Shown in pieces: positions 47,850 through 58,980 of a DNA stretch of 64,000 nucleotides. The notes beneath the pieces were generated by a model, which saw nothing but the letters and a program-made list of their open reading frames with translations, did no database searches and was not told where the DNA came from. The DNA is from Apoda limacodes (Eukaryota > Arthropoda > Insecta > Lepidoptera > Limacodidae): positions 13,654,001-13,718,000 of the forward strand of contig OX291545.1 in NCBI GenBank assembly GCA_946406115.1. The letters are read 5' to 3'. The first letter of the stretch is position 1. Every line of letters begins with the position of its first letter. Both the position numbers and the translations under genes were made by a program.

Positions 47850-48362
47850 TTAACCCCATTTCCAAAACTTCCACGGTCTCCATCGGCGGCGCCAAAAGGT
47901 TGCTTCCATATTTAAGTCTTGACTAGACTCTGTCTTGAGTGGATCGAAGGACAGGTCACGGGTCTCCTCTTCACTCCAGCAAGAGCTCAGGATACAAAAC
48001 ACAACCAGTAATAATAACACCTTAAACAAAAAAAAAATACGTTAGGTTCTAAGAAATTACTAACTGAATGGACCCTTTATAATTTACCGCTGAGCGACAC
48101 GACACGATTTTATCGTAGATGTTCAAGGTAAGGCCAGCATGCGATTAGTGCGCAGTATCAACGACAAAATCGTGTTGAATCGACGACGGTAAATTTTAAA
48201 AGCATCCAATAGCAAAGTTCCGCTGTTTACTTACTTTCTACATACATTTTTGGATAACAAAAACAGTAAAAATAGCTATATTAATTAAATTAACTATTAC
48301 CTTCGTATTATTATTGAAAATTATGATAGATAAGTATATTTATAACCTACCTTTGAGCTCAT
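47850..48362 (-). CDS. small secreted Trp/Arg-rich peptide precursor (candidate antimicrobial peptide)
   Basis: Two exons: 48362-48351 (four codons, donor GTAGGT) and 48020-47850 (acceptor TTTGTTTAAG, TAA 47852-47850). Phase is 0 and the precursor has 60 residues. Residues 1-20 form a signal peptide (MSSK, then a VLLLLVVFCIL core and SSCWS before cleavage). 21-43 is an acidic spacer starting EEETRD. 45-59 is TFWRRRWRPWKFWKW, with five Trp, two Phe, four Arg and two Lys. Gly60 ends the protein and could donate a C-terminal amide. The layout of signal, acidic pro-part and short cationic aromatic core with Gly end is that of amidated Trp-rich antimicrobial peptides such as indolicidin or tritrpticin, but I recognise no homologue. 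A bioactive neuropeptide is the alternative. Function is inferred from composition only. Confidence 0.62.
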
Positions 48363-48682
48363 CTTCTAATATCCAATAATTACGCAACTCTTACGGTAAC
48401 GTCAATTTCGTACGCGTGAATGAATCAAAAACAGTAACATGCATCGTTTTTATTGACTTTGCTATTCAGAGCGGATATTTCACGTGTACTACTCGAGTTA
48501 CTTAACTACTACGTCATTAGTACTTGAACATTAGTTTCAGTGATCGTTCAAATCGTTACATAACTTAAAGAGTTTACCTTAATTAGATAGATTTCATATC
48601 ATAGGTATTATTAGCGCGAAAATTGCAGTTTCTTTAAACTGTTTGGTCATGTCCTGAGGATTTTCGCAATTTTATTATTAGA
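48363..48682 (-). promoter_or_regulatory. upstream region of the W/R-rich peptide gene
   Basis: About 320 bases lie between the ATG and the Helitron-like arm at 48683. Weak candidates are an AATAAAA stretch about 100 bases before the ATG, an AGATAGAT GATA-type site near 48587 and the E-box CACGTG near 48481. No convincing kappaB site was found. Nothing here proves promoter activity. Confidence 0.25.
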
Positions 48683-49258
48683 CTAGCTTTTGCCAGCGGC
48701 TTCGCCCGCCCTAAATTTGGTTATCGGCGCGGCGTAGGATTCTTACGGCAACTCCTCAATCATAGAAAGAAACCTACTCACACTTGACGTTCTCTCTCTC
48801 CCTCTCTTTCTTACTAAAAATAAATTTACTGATGGATTAACCTCGCAATCTTGGTGCTCCATACAAACTTTGAAGCCCAGTTTAGGGGGTGAGTTTTGGA
48901 GAATCCTTTCTTAGAGCATGCCTACATCATAAAAGCTATATGTGTGCTAAATTTTAGCTCGATCCGTCTAGCGGTTGGAGCTGTGCGTTGATAGATCAGT
49001 CAGTCAGTACTAGTTACTTTGGGCTAACGCTAACTTTAACCCGCGACGTTGTAGAAGGTGAAAATATTTTTAAATAATACGTACCACCCTTCCCCCTCAT
49101 GACTGCCCACCGACCTTGCACATCATAAATGCGCGCCCAGTACTTAATTATTATTATATAATAGGGCGATATGCCCTAAGATATTCATTGAAATCGAATG
49201 ATGTAAAGGGAAATTTTGTTTTAAATTAAATACTTGTATTTATTTGGAAAAGATTTAT
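48683..49258 (-). mobile_element. Helitron-like element, left arm of a palindromic pair
   Basis: CTAG end at 48683-48686, TTGCCAGCGGCTTCGCCCGC, TAAATTTGGTTATCGG, a (CT)n run and ACTCACCCCCTAA-type blocks. All recur in reverse at 52428-53036. Confidence 0.75.
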
Positions 49259-49267
49259 AGAATAGAA

Positions 49268-49500
49268 CTAGCTGTCCCGGCGAACGTTGTTCCGCTGCCG
49301 TCCCTCTGTACCCGGCGAAAGTTGGTTTTTACCTATAGTGCCCGAGTCCGGCTCGCACTTGACATATCGAGATAAAAACTATCCTATCTTTTAAGTTGGA
49401 TCAAATAACAGATATTTACGAAGTTTGATCAAAATCGGTTCAGTAGTTTAGGAGTCCATTGAGGACAAACATTGTGACACGAGATTTATATATATTAAGA
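49268..49500. repeat. dispersed repeat with GTCCCGGCGAAC head
   Basis: Contains TAGTTTAGGAGTCCATTGAG and a TATATATATTAAGATAG end. Matching pieces occur reversed at 45775-45900 (GGACTCCTTAACTACTGAAC). Type not determined. Confidence 0.5.
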
Positions 49501-49504
49501 TAGA

Positions 49505-51704
49505 ACATACTTTTATTGTACACCAAATAATTTAGAACTAAACATTTATACAATTTTATACATTATGGTACAACTAAGCGGCCTTATCGCTATAAAGCGA
49601 TCTCTTACAGGCAAACTTAAGTTACAAGTAATAGAAATAGAAGCAAGATAAGTAGGTGTCACAGGAGGAAAAAAGTTACAAAGAGAAAATAATACTAAAT
49701 ACTTATATAATTGAATAAAATAAATAAATACATAAACATACATATAGTAACATAAACATACTTAGTAATACGTGTATATAAAATAAATAAATAAAAAAAT
49801 TATATATATATATATTAATAGGAAGGCAGTAATTATAAATTGGAGTTAAGATAGTGGATTTTAACCAGTTTTTTAAAAGTGTCAGCTGATTGTGAGCCCC
49901 TGATAGATAAAGGAAGAGAGTTCCATAATTTTATTGCACAAACAGTAAACGATAGACCATAAAAATTGGTACTATGACTGGGTATTTTTAATATGAGGCT
50001 AGTAGAGGAGCGGAGAGTAAGAGTAGAAGAGCTAATAACCTGGAATCGCTCTTTTAGCTAGATTGGGGTTGCTGGATTGAATAGCACGTTATATAAAATA
50101 CTTAAATCATGAGCATTCCGGCGAAAGCGGATTGGGAGCCACTTGAGTTCAGTGCGAAATTTAGAAATATGGTCATATTTGCGGAGTCCAAATATAAACC
50201 GAATACAAAGATTTTGAAGCCTCTCAAGTTTGTCAAGTTGCTCCTCTGTAAGATTAGAACAGCAAGCGTCAGCAAAATCTAGGACAGGAAGAAGCAAAGG
50301 TTGTGAAAGCAAAAATTTAGAGGGAACCGGTAGAAGATTACGTAGACGTTGTAGGAATCCAACTGAGGCAAAAAAAAATCGGCTAATTTCTTTTACTTGT
50401 GGAATCCAAGTCAAATTATAGTCTACTAAGACTCCAAGATTTTTAACTCGCACCATTCCACAATATTCTCAAGGTCAGAATTTAATGACTTGATAACATT
50501 GATAACATTAACCACTTGCATAAATTTGAAGATCGTCTGCATAAAGGTGGTAGGAAGAAGAAATATTTAGAGTTATTGTATTAATGAACAGTGCAAATAG
50601 GAGCGGGGACAACACACCACCTTATGGTACGCCGGCAGTAATGTTGCACCAGTCAGAAAAATAATTATCAAACTGGATGCGCTGCCGGCGGCCGCACAAG
50701 TAACTACGAAACCAGTCAATTACTGTTGGAGATATGTTTAAGAGAGTGTAGAATGCCCAACAAGATATCAAAGTCTACTAAATTGAAGGAATTGCTAAAA
50801 TCTAAGAGTGAAAGAACTGTTACTTGTTTGGTATCCATACTTAAGCGAATATCATCAGTAACCTTAGCAAGTGTTGAAACCGTACTATGCCCAGGACGAA
50901 ATCCTGATTGTAATGAATTCAACAAATTATTTTTGGTCAGGAAAAGGTTAAGCTGCTGATTTACCAACCGTTCGAGAACTTTGGAGACAAATGGTAATAT
51001 CGAAATTGGACGGAAATCAGAAACAGCAGATGTAATAAGTTTCTTTGGCAATGGTATGACGTGTGCATTTTCCCAAGCACTGGAAAAAATACCTGACGTA
51101 ATGGAAGAATTGAGGATATGAGTGATAATAGGAGTAATCAGGTCAAGGATAGGGACAATCATAGTAAGGCTAATGCAATCGCTACCAACAGCACTGGATG
51201 ATATAGCCAAAACACACTTCCTAACATCACAATCAGTAAATTGATGAAAATTAAAAGAAGAAAAGTCAGGAGTTGGATTTGAAGAAAGATTATTAAGCGT
51301 GCTAGCTTTTTTACTGCTATCAAAAGCAGCTACGGAAGTAAAATATTTATTTAAGTTTAACTTATTAGCTGAGGATGATGACTGTGTTGCCAACTCCTAA
51401 TGACTTAAGAAACTTCCAGACTTTAGCTGGATCCCCGCTTTCAACGGAACTATGGATATAGCGTCGTTGTGCGTCCCTACACACCGTACTACAGCGATTT
51501 CGAAGACGTTTATATTTAGCAAGATTCTCCTCTGTGGGCTCTCTTTTGAATTTGGCTTTAGCATTATTTCGTTTTTTTTGAAGCACTTTAATTTCATCAC
51601 TTAGCCATGGTGCATATTTATAAAAACACCTTCGCAAATAATGCATTATTTAAGAACAAATTTGGTTAGCATAAAAAAGGTTTAAAGTGAGCCAACCTTA
51701 AAAG
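49505..51704 (-). mobile_element. LINE inside the palindromic composite
   Basis: Minus strand: the linker DEIKVLQKKRNNAKAKFKR (51646-51365), then RT blocks HVIPLPKKL, FRPISILPFVSKVLERL, SGFRPGHSTVSTL and LSLLDFSNSF (51393-50716). GVPQGGVLSPLLF-type and HLYADDLQIYA (about 50640-50510) follow. The C-terminal KNLGVLVDYNLTW and LRKYDHISKFRTELKWLPI segment (50456-50058) and an AT-rich 3' UTR with CAATAAAAG complete it. The endonuclease is missing (5'-truncated) and several stops are present. Another tail of this family lies at 62694-62805. Confidence 0.85.
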
Positions 51705-52409
51705 ATAGACATATGCTGTCGCGGACTTTTTTTATAACTTTTAAAGAGGAACAATTCTGATATACATGATTTTTGCGAAACTTTAACCGTTTACAAAGCG
51801 CACGCAGCGAAAGCTCTCAGAAGGAAAAAATCCCTCCGATTTTGACACTTTCTTCATTGGTGCTCCGCTCCTATTGGTCTTAGCGTGATGGTATATAGCC
51901 TATAGCCTTCCACGATACATGAGTTATCTACCACTAAAATATTTTTGAAATCGGACCAGTAGTTCTTGAGATTAGCGCGTTCAAACAAACAAACAAACTC
52001 TTCAGCTTTATAATATTAGTATAGATTGGTGGAAATAATATAGGTATCTACTTGCGTAACATAATATTTGCCATCGGTAGTAATTTCTTTAAATCCCATT
52101 ATACAAAGTGTTGAACAACTAACTGAGTTAATCTATAAGTATAGGAAAAAATCCGTAAAAAACTGATAATTAAGGCATAAACCTGTGAGACTTGAACCTG
52201 TGAGAACTATCGACATAAAATATAATATAATAAATAATTCTACGTAACCCTCCGAAATGGTACATACCTCTCGCCCCAACAGCACTGCCTCCTCATTATT
52301 TCCACCTATAGCATACGTCTATCTTTTAAGGTTGGCTCACTATAAACCTTTTTTATGCTAACCAAATTTGTTCTTAAATAATGCATTATTTGCGAAGGTG
52401 TTTTTATGA
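51619..52409. repeat. 88-bp inverted repeat at the LINE 5' end
   Basis: 51619-51704 and 52321-52409 are near-identical reverse complements (CACCTTCGCAAATAATGCAT...). Between them, 51708-52025 is a plus-strand element ending AGCTTTATAATATTAGTATAGAT. Confidence 0.8.
51708..52025 (+). mobile_element. RTE/SINE-like insertion
   Basis: Starts near GCTGTCGCGGACTTTTTTTA, contains ATTTTTGAAATCGGACCAGT and ends CTTTATAATATTAGTATAGAT, the standard 3' end of this superfamily in Lepidoptera. No coding sequence. Confidence 0.65.
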
Positions 52410-52427
52410 TATTAATCCTTATCCAAA

Positions 52428-53036
52428 TAAAAAAATTTATTCATCATAAGTATTTAATTTAAAACAAAATTGTCTTTTACATCATTCGATTTCAATAAAT
52501 ATCTAAGGAGATATCACAGTTTTAAAATAACATCGCAGCAAAATAATGATCTAAAACTGCGCGCTTATTTATGATGTACAAGGCCGGTGGACAGTCATGT
52601 GGGGGAAGGGCGGTACGTATTATTTCAAAATATTTTCACCTTCTACGTAACAAAGTGGCGGATTAAAGTTAGCGTTAGCCTAAAGTAACTATTACTGACT
52701 GACTGATCTATCAACGCACAGCTTCAACCACTGGACAGTTCGAGCTAAAATTTAGCACACATATAGCTATTATGATGTAGGCCTGCGCTAATAAAGGATT
52801 TTCCAAAACTCACCCCCTAAACGGGGGTTCAAAGATTGTATGGAGCAACTAACCAAGATCGCGAGGTTAATCCATTAGTTAATTATTTTTGAGAAAGAGA
52901 GAGAGAAAGAGAGAGGGAGACAGAGACAGAGAACGTCAAGTGTGAGTAGTTTTTTTTTCTATAATTGAGGAGTTGCCGTAAGCATCCTATGCTGATAACC
53001 AAATTTAGGGCGGGCGAACCCCCTGGCAAAAGCTAG
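52428..53036 (+). mobile_element. Helitron-like element, right arm of the palindromic pair
   Basis: Reverse complement of 48683-49258 in block order: TACATCATTCGATTTCAAT, AGTTAGCGTTAGCC, AACTCACCCCCTAAACGGG, (GA)n, ATAATTGAGGAGTTGCCGTA and the end GGCAAAAGCTAG (53036) before T. Confidence 0.78.
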
Positions 53037-53074
53037 TATGTATTTAAGTGTTAAAGTAAAGTAAAAAAACAAAC

Positions 53075-53490
53075 GGGTTGCACACCGGGAGTGCCGGCAG
53101 AAGTAAAAACATACTAGCTATTTACTTCCCATCACTTTTTATACATATTTATTATAAATAATAACTTTGACACCTCAATCTGTCATAGAATTAAAATCTC
53201 ATATCCAACCTCCCTGTACTACTCATAATCGCTATTTACTAAAAAAAATAATGTATGTTTATTTACTTTTTTGACGTAGTTTATTTGACATCTCAATCTG
53301 TCTTAGAATAAAAATCCCCTATCCAACCTGCCTGTACTACTCACTCATAATCGCCATATACCAAAATATGGCGTGGCATTATGGTTAAAGTCTTACGAAT
53401 TTTCGATCAGTATGGCGTGGCATTATGGTTTCCGTCTTACGAATTTTCGATCAGCCATTATACTACCCATACCAAAAAAGTGCACAACAC
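53075..53490 (+). repeat. dispersed repeat with an internal 46-bp tandem duplication
   Basis: Shares TGCAC.CCGGGAGTGCCGGC, CGTCTTACGAATTTTCGATC and AAAAGTGCACAAC with 12365-12720. 53369-53459 holds two copies of TATGGCGTGGCATTATGG...TTTTCGATCAG. Confidence 0.65.
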
Positions 53491-54219
53491 CGCTAAAGAT
53501 GTTTTCACTTACGTCATATTATGCTCCTACTCAGAGGAACGTAAATGCGTAGCATCCGGGATCGCCACGACAGAATACAGTGTCTCTTTCGGGTAACTTG
53601 GAACGGTGTGTAAATGCTCATATTAATATAATTACACGGACGCGAGCGAGGAGAGCCGGGACTAGCTGTTGCTCTACGCGAAGTTCTACCAAGATCCTTA
53701 TTTACTAAGGATAAAGGCACATCGAATTTATCGTTTGTTAACCGTGGTACAGGAGTGACCGTCGGATCATTCGGATCGGACGCTGAATTATCCCCACGAA
53801 ATAGAAATCTGAACTAAGAGAATGAATATTTACAGTATAAGTACGATGTCCTGGAAATATAAACTTTCACGATACCCACTATGAAATTGAGTAGCTGAGA
53901 GGATGGCCTTACCACGGGGTTAGGGTGAAACGAAAGCTCTTCTCACGGATTTTTTTTTTCTACGAGTCAATTCGCGGGGAATCCCGCTTTAAAAGCAGCC
54001 GTCAATCAGCCGACTCGTAGTTCATGATTTGTTAGATCAATTTCTTTACTGTTTTTTTACAAGCTTTTAGTAAGTTGCACCTGTCTGTAATCAAATCTTG
54101 CAAGTTTAATTTGACCTACTTCCCGGTATTCAATTATGTTGTGCATCATACCACACGTAAATCTGATGACTGACAATGCACAACAAACAAATATACCTAA
54201 TGATGTTATAGAAATAGTC
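53491..54219. other. unassigned sequence
   Basis: Higher GC around 53540-53800, open in short frames only. Nothing recognised. Confidence 0.35.
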
Positions 54220-54721
54220 AGATGATGGAGTTAAAGGTGGCCCTGGGACCTTCGTAAAGAAACGACGCTACCTCATGGAGTTTGGGCTTGTGTGATTTAT
54301 CTTGACAAGTAGCTCTGGTCTTAAACGTAAACTAGGGCACCGATTATATAATACTATACCAGGGTCTGAAGAAAGCTTGTTTGTGAAGAAATGTTACGTA
54401 TATTCCTGTCACAATCTTTTATTTATAGTCCAGCAGCCACCGTCTCTTTTTTTTTGTGATTAATAACAGGCTGAATCTTCGTAGGTTTGGTTCGACGAGA
54501 CGCCCAGTTTTTCGTAGTTCATAGAAATAGTCAGATGATGGAGTTAAAGGTGGCCCTGAGACCTTTGTAAAGAAACGGGGCTACCCCATGGAGTTTGGGC
54601 TTGTGTGATTTTTATTGACAAGTAGCTCTGGACTTTAACGTCGACGAGACGCCCAGTTTTTCCTGTGTGAAAATTTTCGATAGAGGTGGCTAATGATGTT
54701 TTCGTTATTGTGTTTCTTTTT

Positions 54722-55353
54722 TTTTTTTTTTTTTTATACCATTAAGGTGGCAAACAAGCTTACGGCCCGCCTGATGGTAAGCGGTCACCGTAGCCGACGC
54801 TTGCAACACCAGGGGTATCACTTGCGCGTTGCCGACCCTTCAGAAATCTAATAACTTCTTTCTTGAAGAACTCCACACTGTAGTCCTTGCAGAAAACCTT
54901 AGCAGGGAGCTCATTCCACAACTTAAGCGTTCGCGGGAGGAAGTTTCTCTGAAACCGCACTGTACGCGACCATTTAGGTTCTAAAGTGTGAGAATGAATT
55001 CCCTGCCGATGGCGAGCGGTGCGATGGTAGAAAGTAGCCGTGGGCATCATTTCGAACAATTCCTCAGAACACAACCCATTGTACAAGCGGTAGAACACAC
55101 ACAGTGAGGCAAAGTCTCTCCTGAGACTTAAGGGCTCGATACCGCAAGTGAGTTTGGAATCATCGACAATTCTCACAGCCCGTCGTTGAACAGAGTCAAA
55201 CGGGCCTTGCGGGATACCAGCATTAATGTCCATGCTATCAGAGCAACTACCGTCAACTACGGTTCGTATGCGTCTGCCGGACAAAAAGCTAGCCACCCAT
55301 TTGCACAAACCCTCGGGCACTCCGTAAGATTTTATAAGTGAGGTAAGTTTCAT
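54722..55353 (-). pseudogene. internally deleted copy of the 14-kb LINE, joined in frame
   Basis: A single minus frame of 197 codons (55353-54760) runs from SGRRIRTVVDGSCSDSMDI directly into FDSVQRRAVRIVDDSKL. In the long copy these are separated by about 550 bases that encode the YADD region. The junction is at GGGCC near 55201-55206, where both parents share GCC. The 3' end has the T-run and CCATTAAGGTGG. It has no catalytic centre, so it is not an RT. Confidence 0.85.
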
Positions 55354-55429
55354 TGCGTTGAGTACAAATTTGCACGTGTAGGTAGGTACTTACCTGTAGT
55401 CACAATGTTTATAATTCTACAGAAGACAT

Positions 55430-55547
55430 TTGAAGAGTCGGTAACGCGCGAGTGATGTCCCAGCTGTTGCAAGCGTCCATAGGCTGCAGTGACCGCTTAA
55501 CATCAGGGGGACTGTAAGCTTGTTTGCCACCTTAGTGGTGAAAAAAA
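55430..55547 (+). mobile_element. 3' end of the 14-kb LINE family, plus strand
   Basis: GTTGCAAGCGTCCATAGGCT to TGCCACCTTAGTGGT followed by an A-run. Confidence 0.85.
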
Positions 55548-56399
55548 CCCATTTCACTTGTGCAATTACGCTATTTTGAGCAATTTTTGTAGGACTAGTG
55601 ATACCTACCCATTTTTACGTAGGACACTGCGTTTTATTTACGCAAAGAATGCATTATTTTGGCATGTGTTCATTAGCTATCTCTACAGAGAATTTTTACA
55701 GAAGAAAAATTGGGTGTCTCGTCGAACCCGTCGTTCGTAAGTACGAAGATTCAGCCTGTTATTAATCATTTAAAAAAAAACAGGCGGTGGCTGCTGGAAT
55801 ATTGGTTTCACCTTTTTTTTAAGTAAATTCTTGTTACACGCTTTTAAGTTCCACCTGTCCCGTGTCTGTAATCAAATCTTGTAAGTTTTTGACCCACTTC
55901 ACAGTGTTCGATTGAGTTGAAGTTTAGCATACCTACAGACGTAAATCGGATGACAATGCAATATATAACAATATCACAGAGCTGATCTGATGATGGAGCC
56001 AGATGGTGGCCACAGGACCACCTTAACGACACGACGCTACCCCATCGAGTTTGGACTTATTTGATTTGGCAAGGACTCTGGTCTTAAACGATAACCAGGG
56101 TCTGATGATATAACGGAATTACCGTTATAGGTTTTCCGAATCCGGTAAATGACCGGAGGATGCAAGAAAGACATCCATTCCTAGTTCTTGGGACCTACAT
56201 CTGCAAGGTTTCAAATATAGAAACTGGAGAATCGTTTTTACGGATGACATGTAGTGTCATGCGACACAACTGCAATTTTCCGTTTAAACAGCACTACCAG
56301 CCGCAATACTTCTCCTTTGCGTGGAATTGAAATTTTCTTCCTTTTAATGTCCTGTACTCACGCGCCTTTTCGGGTATTTCTACCACACTAGGCAATCCA

Positions 56400-56532
56400 G
56401 AGTTTTCAGAACACTCCCCTCTCCATCTCCAAGAGCATTGGGATCCTTGGCGGTCCGAGTTCCGAGATCATTTGCAAGACAAGTTGGATCAGGCGGACCA
56501 TGTGCTTTTTTGACACCTTAGTGGTATAAAAA
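56400..56532 (+). mobile_element. deleted scrap of the 14-kb LINE family, plus strand
   Basis: CACTCCCCTCTCCATCTCCA to TTTGCAAGACAAG is joined directly to AGGCGGACCATGTG and CACCTTAGTGGTATAAAAA. The RT C-terminus between is missing. Confidence 0.8.
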
Positions 56533-56837
56533 AATATGTTTCCTAACTTTTATAAGATCTGAAATTTTACCTTTATTTTATATAATTGTACTTTCCTTAA
56601 AAATTCTTATTCAAACTTTAAAAACTTTGATTTAAGGACAAAAAGCAACCTTGTTGTAGTGTAACTGAACCTTTCGTAATGACATCTTAACTATTGGGTA
56701 TACATATTAATTAGGTCGAAGATGGTAAAATAAAATTGGTGAGGGTAAGCCGTGCCCCAACATATATCGGTGGGTGGGGACATATTATCGGTTTTCAGGT
56801 AAACCTTGTGAAATCTGAGGTGTGGGGGTCCGATTAA

Positions 56838-56965
56838 ATTTTTTTTAATACCACTAAGATAGCAAACAAGTTAACGGTCCCCCTGATGGTAAGCGTAAGC
56901 GGTCACCGCAGTCTATGCACGCTTGCAACACCAGTAGCATACCTCGCGCATGTCCGACCCTTTAA
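56838..56965 (-). mobile_element. 3' end of the 14-kb LINE family
   Basis: T-run, ATACCACTAAGATAGCAAAC, a duplicated GTAAGC and CGCTTGCAACACCAG. Confidence 0.8.
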
Positions 56966-58878
56966 TAACAGAAGGCGGGCGAGGTCAAAAATGACCCAAA
57001 TGGTTTTTAATGAATGTCCCCTATATACACGAGTCGAGATACTAGAACGACAATAGTTGCGTCTTGTACACACTCGAGTCGATACGCGCGTAAAATGCCT
57101 CATCGCTATACAATCTTAGTGTACATACTGTAAGTTATCGTTATAACCCACAAGACAATTCGTTAGTCAGTAGGATATAATACTTAGAATAAGTGTACTT
57201 ATAGTAGCATAGTAAAGTAGGATATAATAAATGGCCCAAGCTTACTGTTTTATTAAGGGTATTTATTTATTACATCGTACTTACATTCTGAAAAGGATAA
57301 AAAATAATAACTCTACGTTAACCATAGTAAATTTTAATTTCACCTTACTTTAAAAAATGTCTTAAATATAGAATTATACTTGGTCGTAACAACTTTAACA
57401 TAGTAAATGTCAATTTTGACTAGTATCAATACACAGGGCGGGCTCGGCGCTCTAAATAGGTACTTTAATAATACTTATTGTTTTTTTTTACAATTACGTA
57501 TTCAGTTCGAAAAACATATAATTTCTATAGGAACTACGACAAAAAATCATTTTGACAAAGATAAGGTAAGGTTGCCAAGGTAGACAGATACATTTGGATG
57601 AAATTTGGTATTGATAGTTTAGCTTCATTAGGTACCTATAAAAAATTTAGCTTGATGTCTAACGTTTTGTGGGTATGTCCGTATTCCTTTTTGTGTGTGT
57701 GAAGCGATATCTTGGTTTATTGCTAACCAATTCTGTCAATTTGTGCATGACGATGCATGTTTAACAATAAAGTTTAAGAAAAAAATAATCCTCTAAAGAG
57801 GACATACTGTCAGAACATTGAGCTGTATGAAGTCGAGTGCCAATAAAAGGTAATAATTGTCAAAGTATTGACTAGTAAGTGATGACTAAGAGTATTCTAT
57901 TATGTATAACCATATAATCTTACTACAAATACGTTACTGTGAAGACAAAAGGCGTATACTTCCAATATTTATATCACAAAATGTACATATTACTGCAAAT
58001 TTTGAACATATGTTTGCTAAAATGAACTTAAGTAAGTTCAAATGACGAAATTCAAGCCTTTCAAGTTTGCAAGATTACCTACTTTAGCACGTATTTTCAG
58101 TTTGTATTTGATAAGGAATGGAGTGGCTAGTGTTTACAAGATACATACATTCTACTTTCTTTTAGCACGTATGACCTCATTTCACTACCATTTTTTCTTC
58201 ATTTGAGTTATAAATCTTAAAAAATTAATAACAACTTGCATACCTTCACGGGTTTATTCCCTGGTTGGGGGTTACCAGTGGCTGGATACACATACACCCA
58301 CATCATGATGTGGAGAAAGCCTCTTTTTACCAAACACTTTAGTCCTGCGACACTCTAGGTTGTGTTGCCAAATCTTTATTGTACAGCGACGTTCAATCAT
58401 GTTTAATTCACGCACAGTACCTCGCATAAAACACGAATTTTCTTTTACAAATGTAAACATGTTACATTACAGCTTTATTATCTTCACGCATTTTACTTAT
58501 ATAAGTCACTAGCAAACTACATTTCAGCTAATCAACGGTAATGTATAGGCTTAAAGAGAAACAGGTAGTTTTTAGCACCTAAAATATTTTGAGTAGGTAC
58601 CTACTTGACCTTATTTCTCATAAGCATGGTGCGCTTGAAACGAGACTTCTGACAAAATTGCAGCCTCCGGTGACCTCATATGTAGTTTTTAAGATATAAA
58701 TTATCTTTATTACATAATTTTTTTTATATTTTATATTAATCAGCGTTCAATTTTACATAGTTGTATGACACTTATATGTAATTTAATATACAATTTGCCA
58801 TTCATATTATAGTTTTCAACGCTCCTCTGTGGTTTTTATCAAAATTATGATTTTCTGATAAATCAATACAAAAACGAT
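56966..58878. other. AT-rich intergenic sequence
   Basis: No repeat recognised apart from short simple runs. A 62-codon minus frame with ATG 58460 (FTFVKENSCFMRGTVREL...) ends at TAA 58272 with a GTATGC donor-like site downstream. It could be an exon but resembles nothing known to me. Confidence 0.35.
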
Positions 58879-58980
58879 CTTTTTTTTTATCCTATAAAGG
58901 TGGCAAACAAGCCTATGTTCTGCCTGATGGCAAACGGTCACCATGGCCTATGGACGCTTGCAACACCAGGGGTATCATTT
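58879..58980 (-). mobile_element. 3' end of the 14-kb LINE family
   Basis: T-run, ATAAAGGTGGCAAACAAGCC, then GGACGCTTGCAACACCAGGG. The hairpin sequence is altered. Confidence 0.8.

Larger units (their letters stand above)
54220..56110. repeat. complex repeat block with direct and inverted copies
   Basis: About 115 bases (AGATGATGGAGTTAAAGGTG...) occur at 54220-54335 and 54525-54640, with a diverged third copy at 55990-56095. 54430-54516 (CAGCAGCCACCG, TTAATAACAGGCTGAATCTTC, CGACGAGACGCCC) is matched in reverse by 55700-55797. The LINE copy at 54722-55353 lies between the arms. Confidence 0.7.

Noticed and set aside
47850..48362. W/R-rich peptide frame as part of a transposon
   Set aside because: No LINE, LTR or DNA-transposon motif lies between the LINE scrap ending at 47400 and the Helitron-like arm at 48683, and the sequence does not recur in the window.
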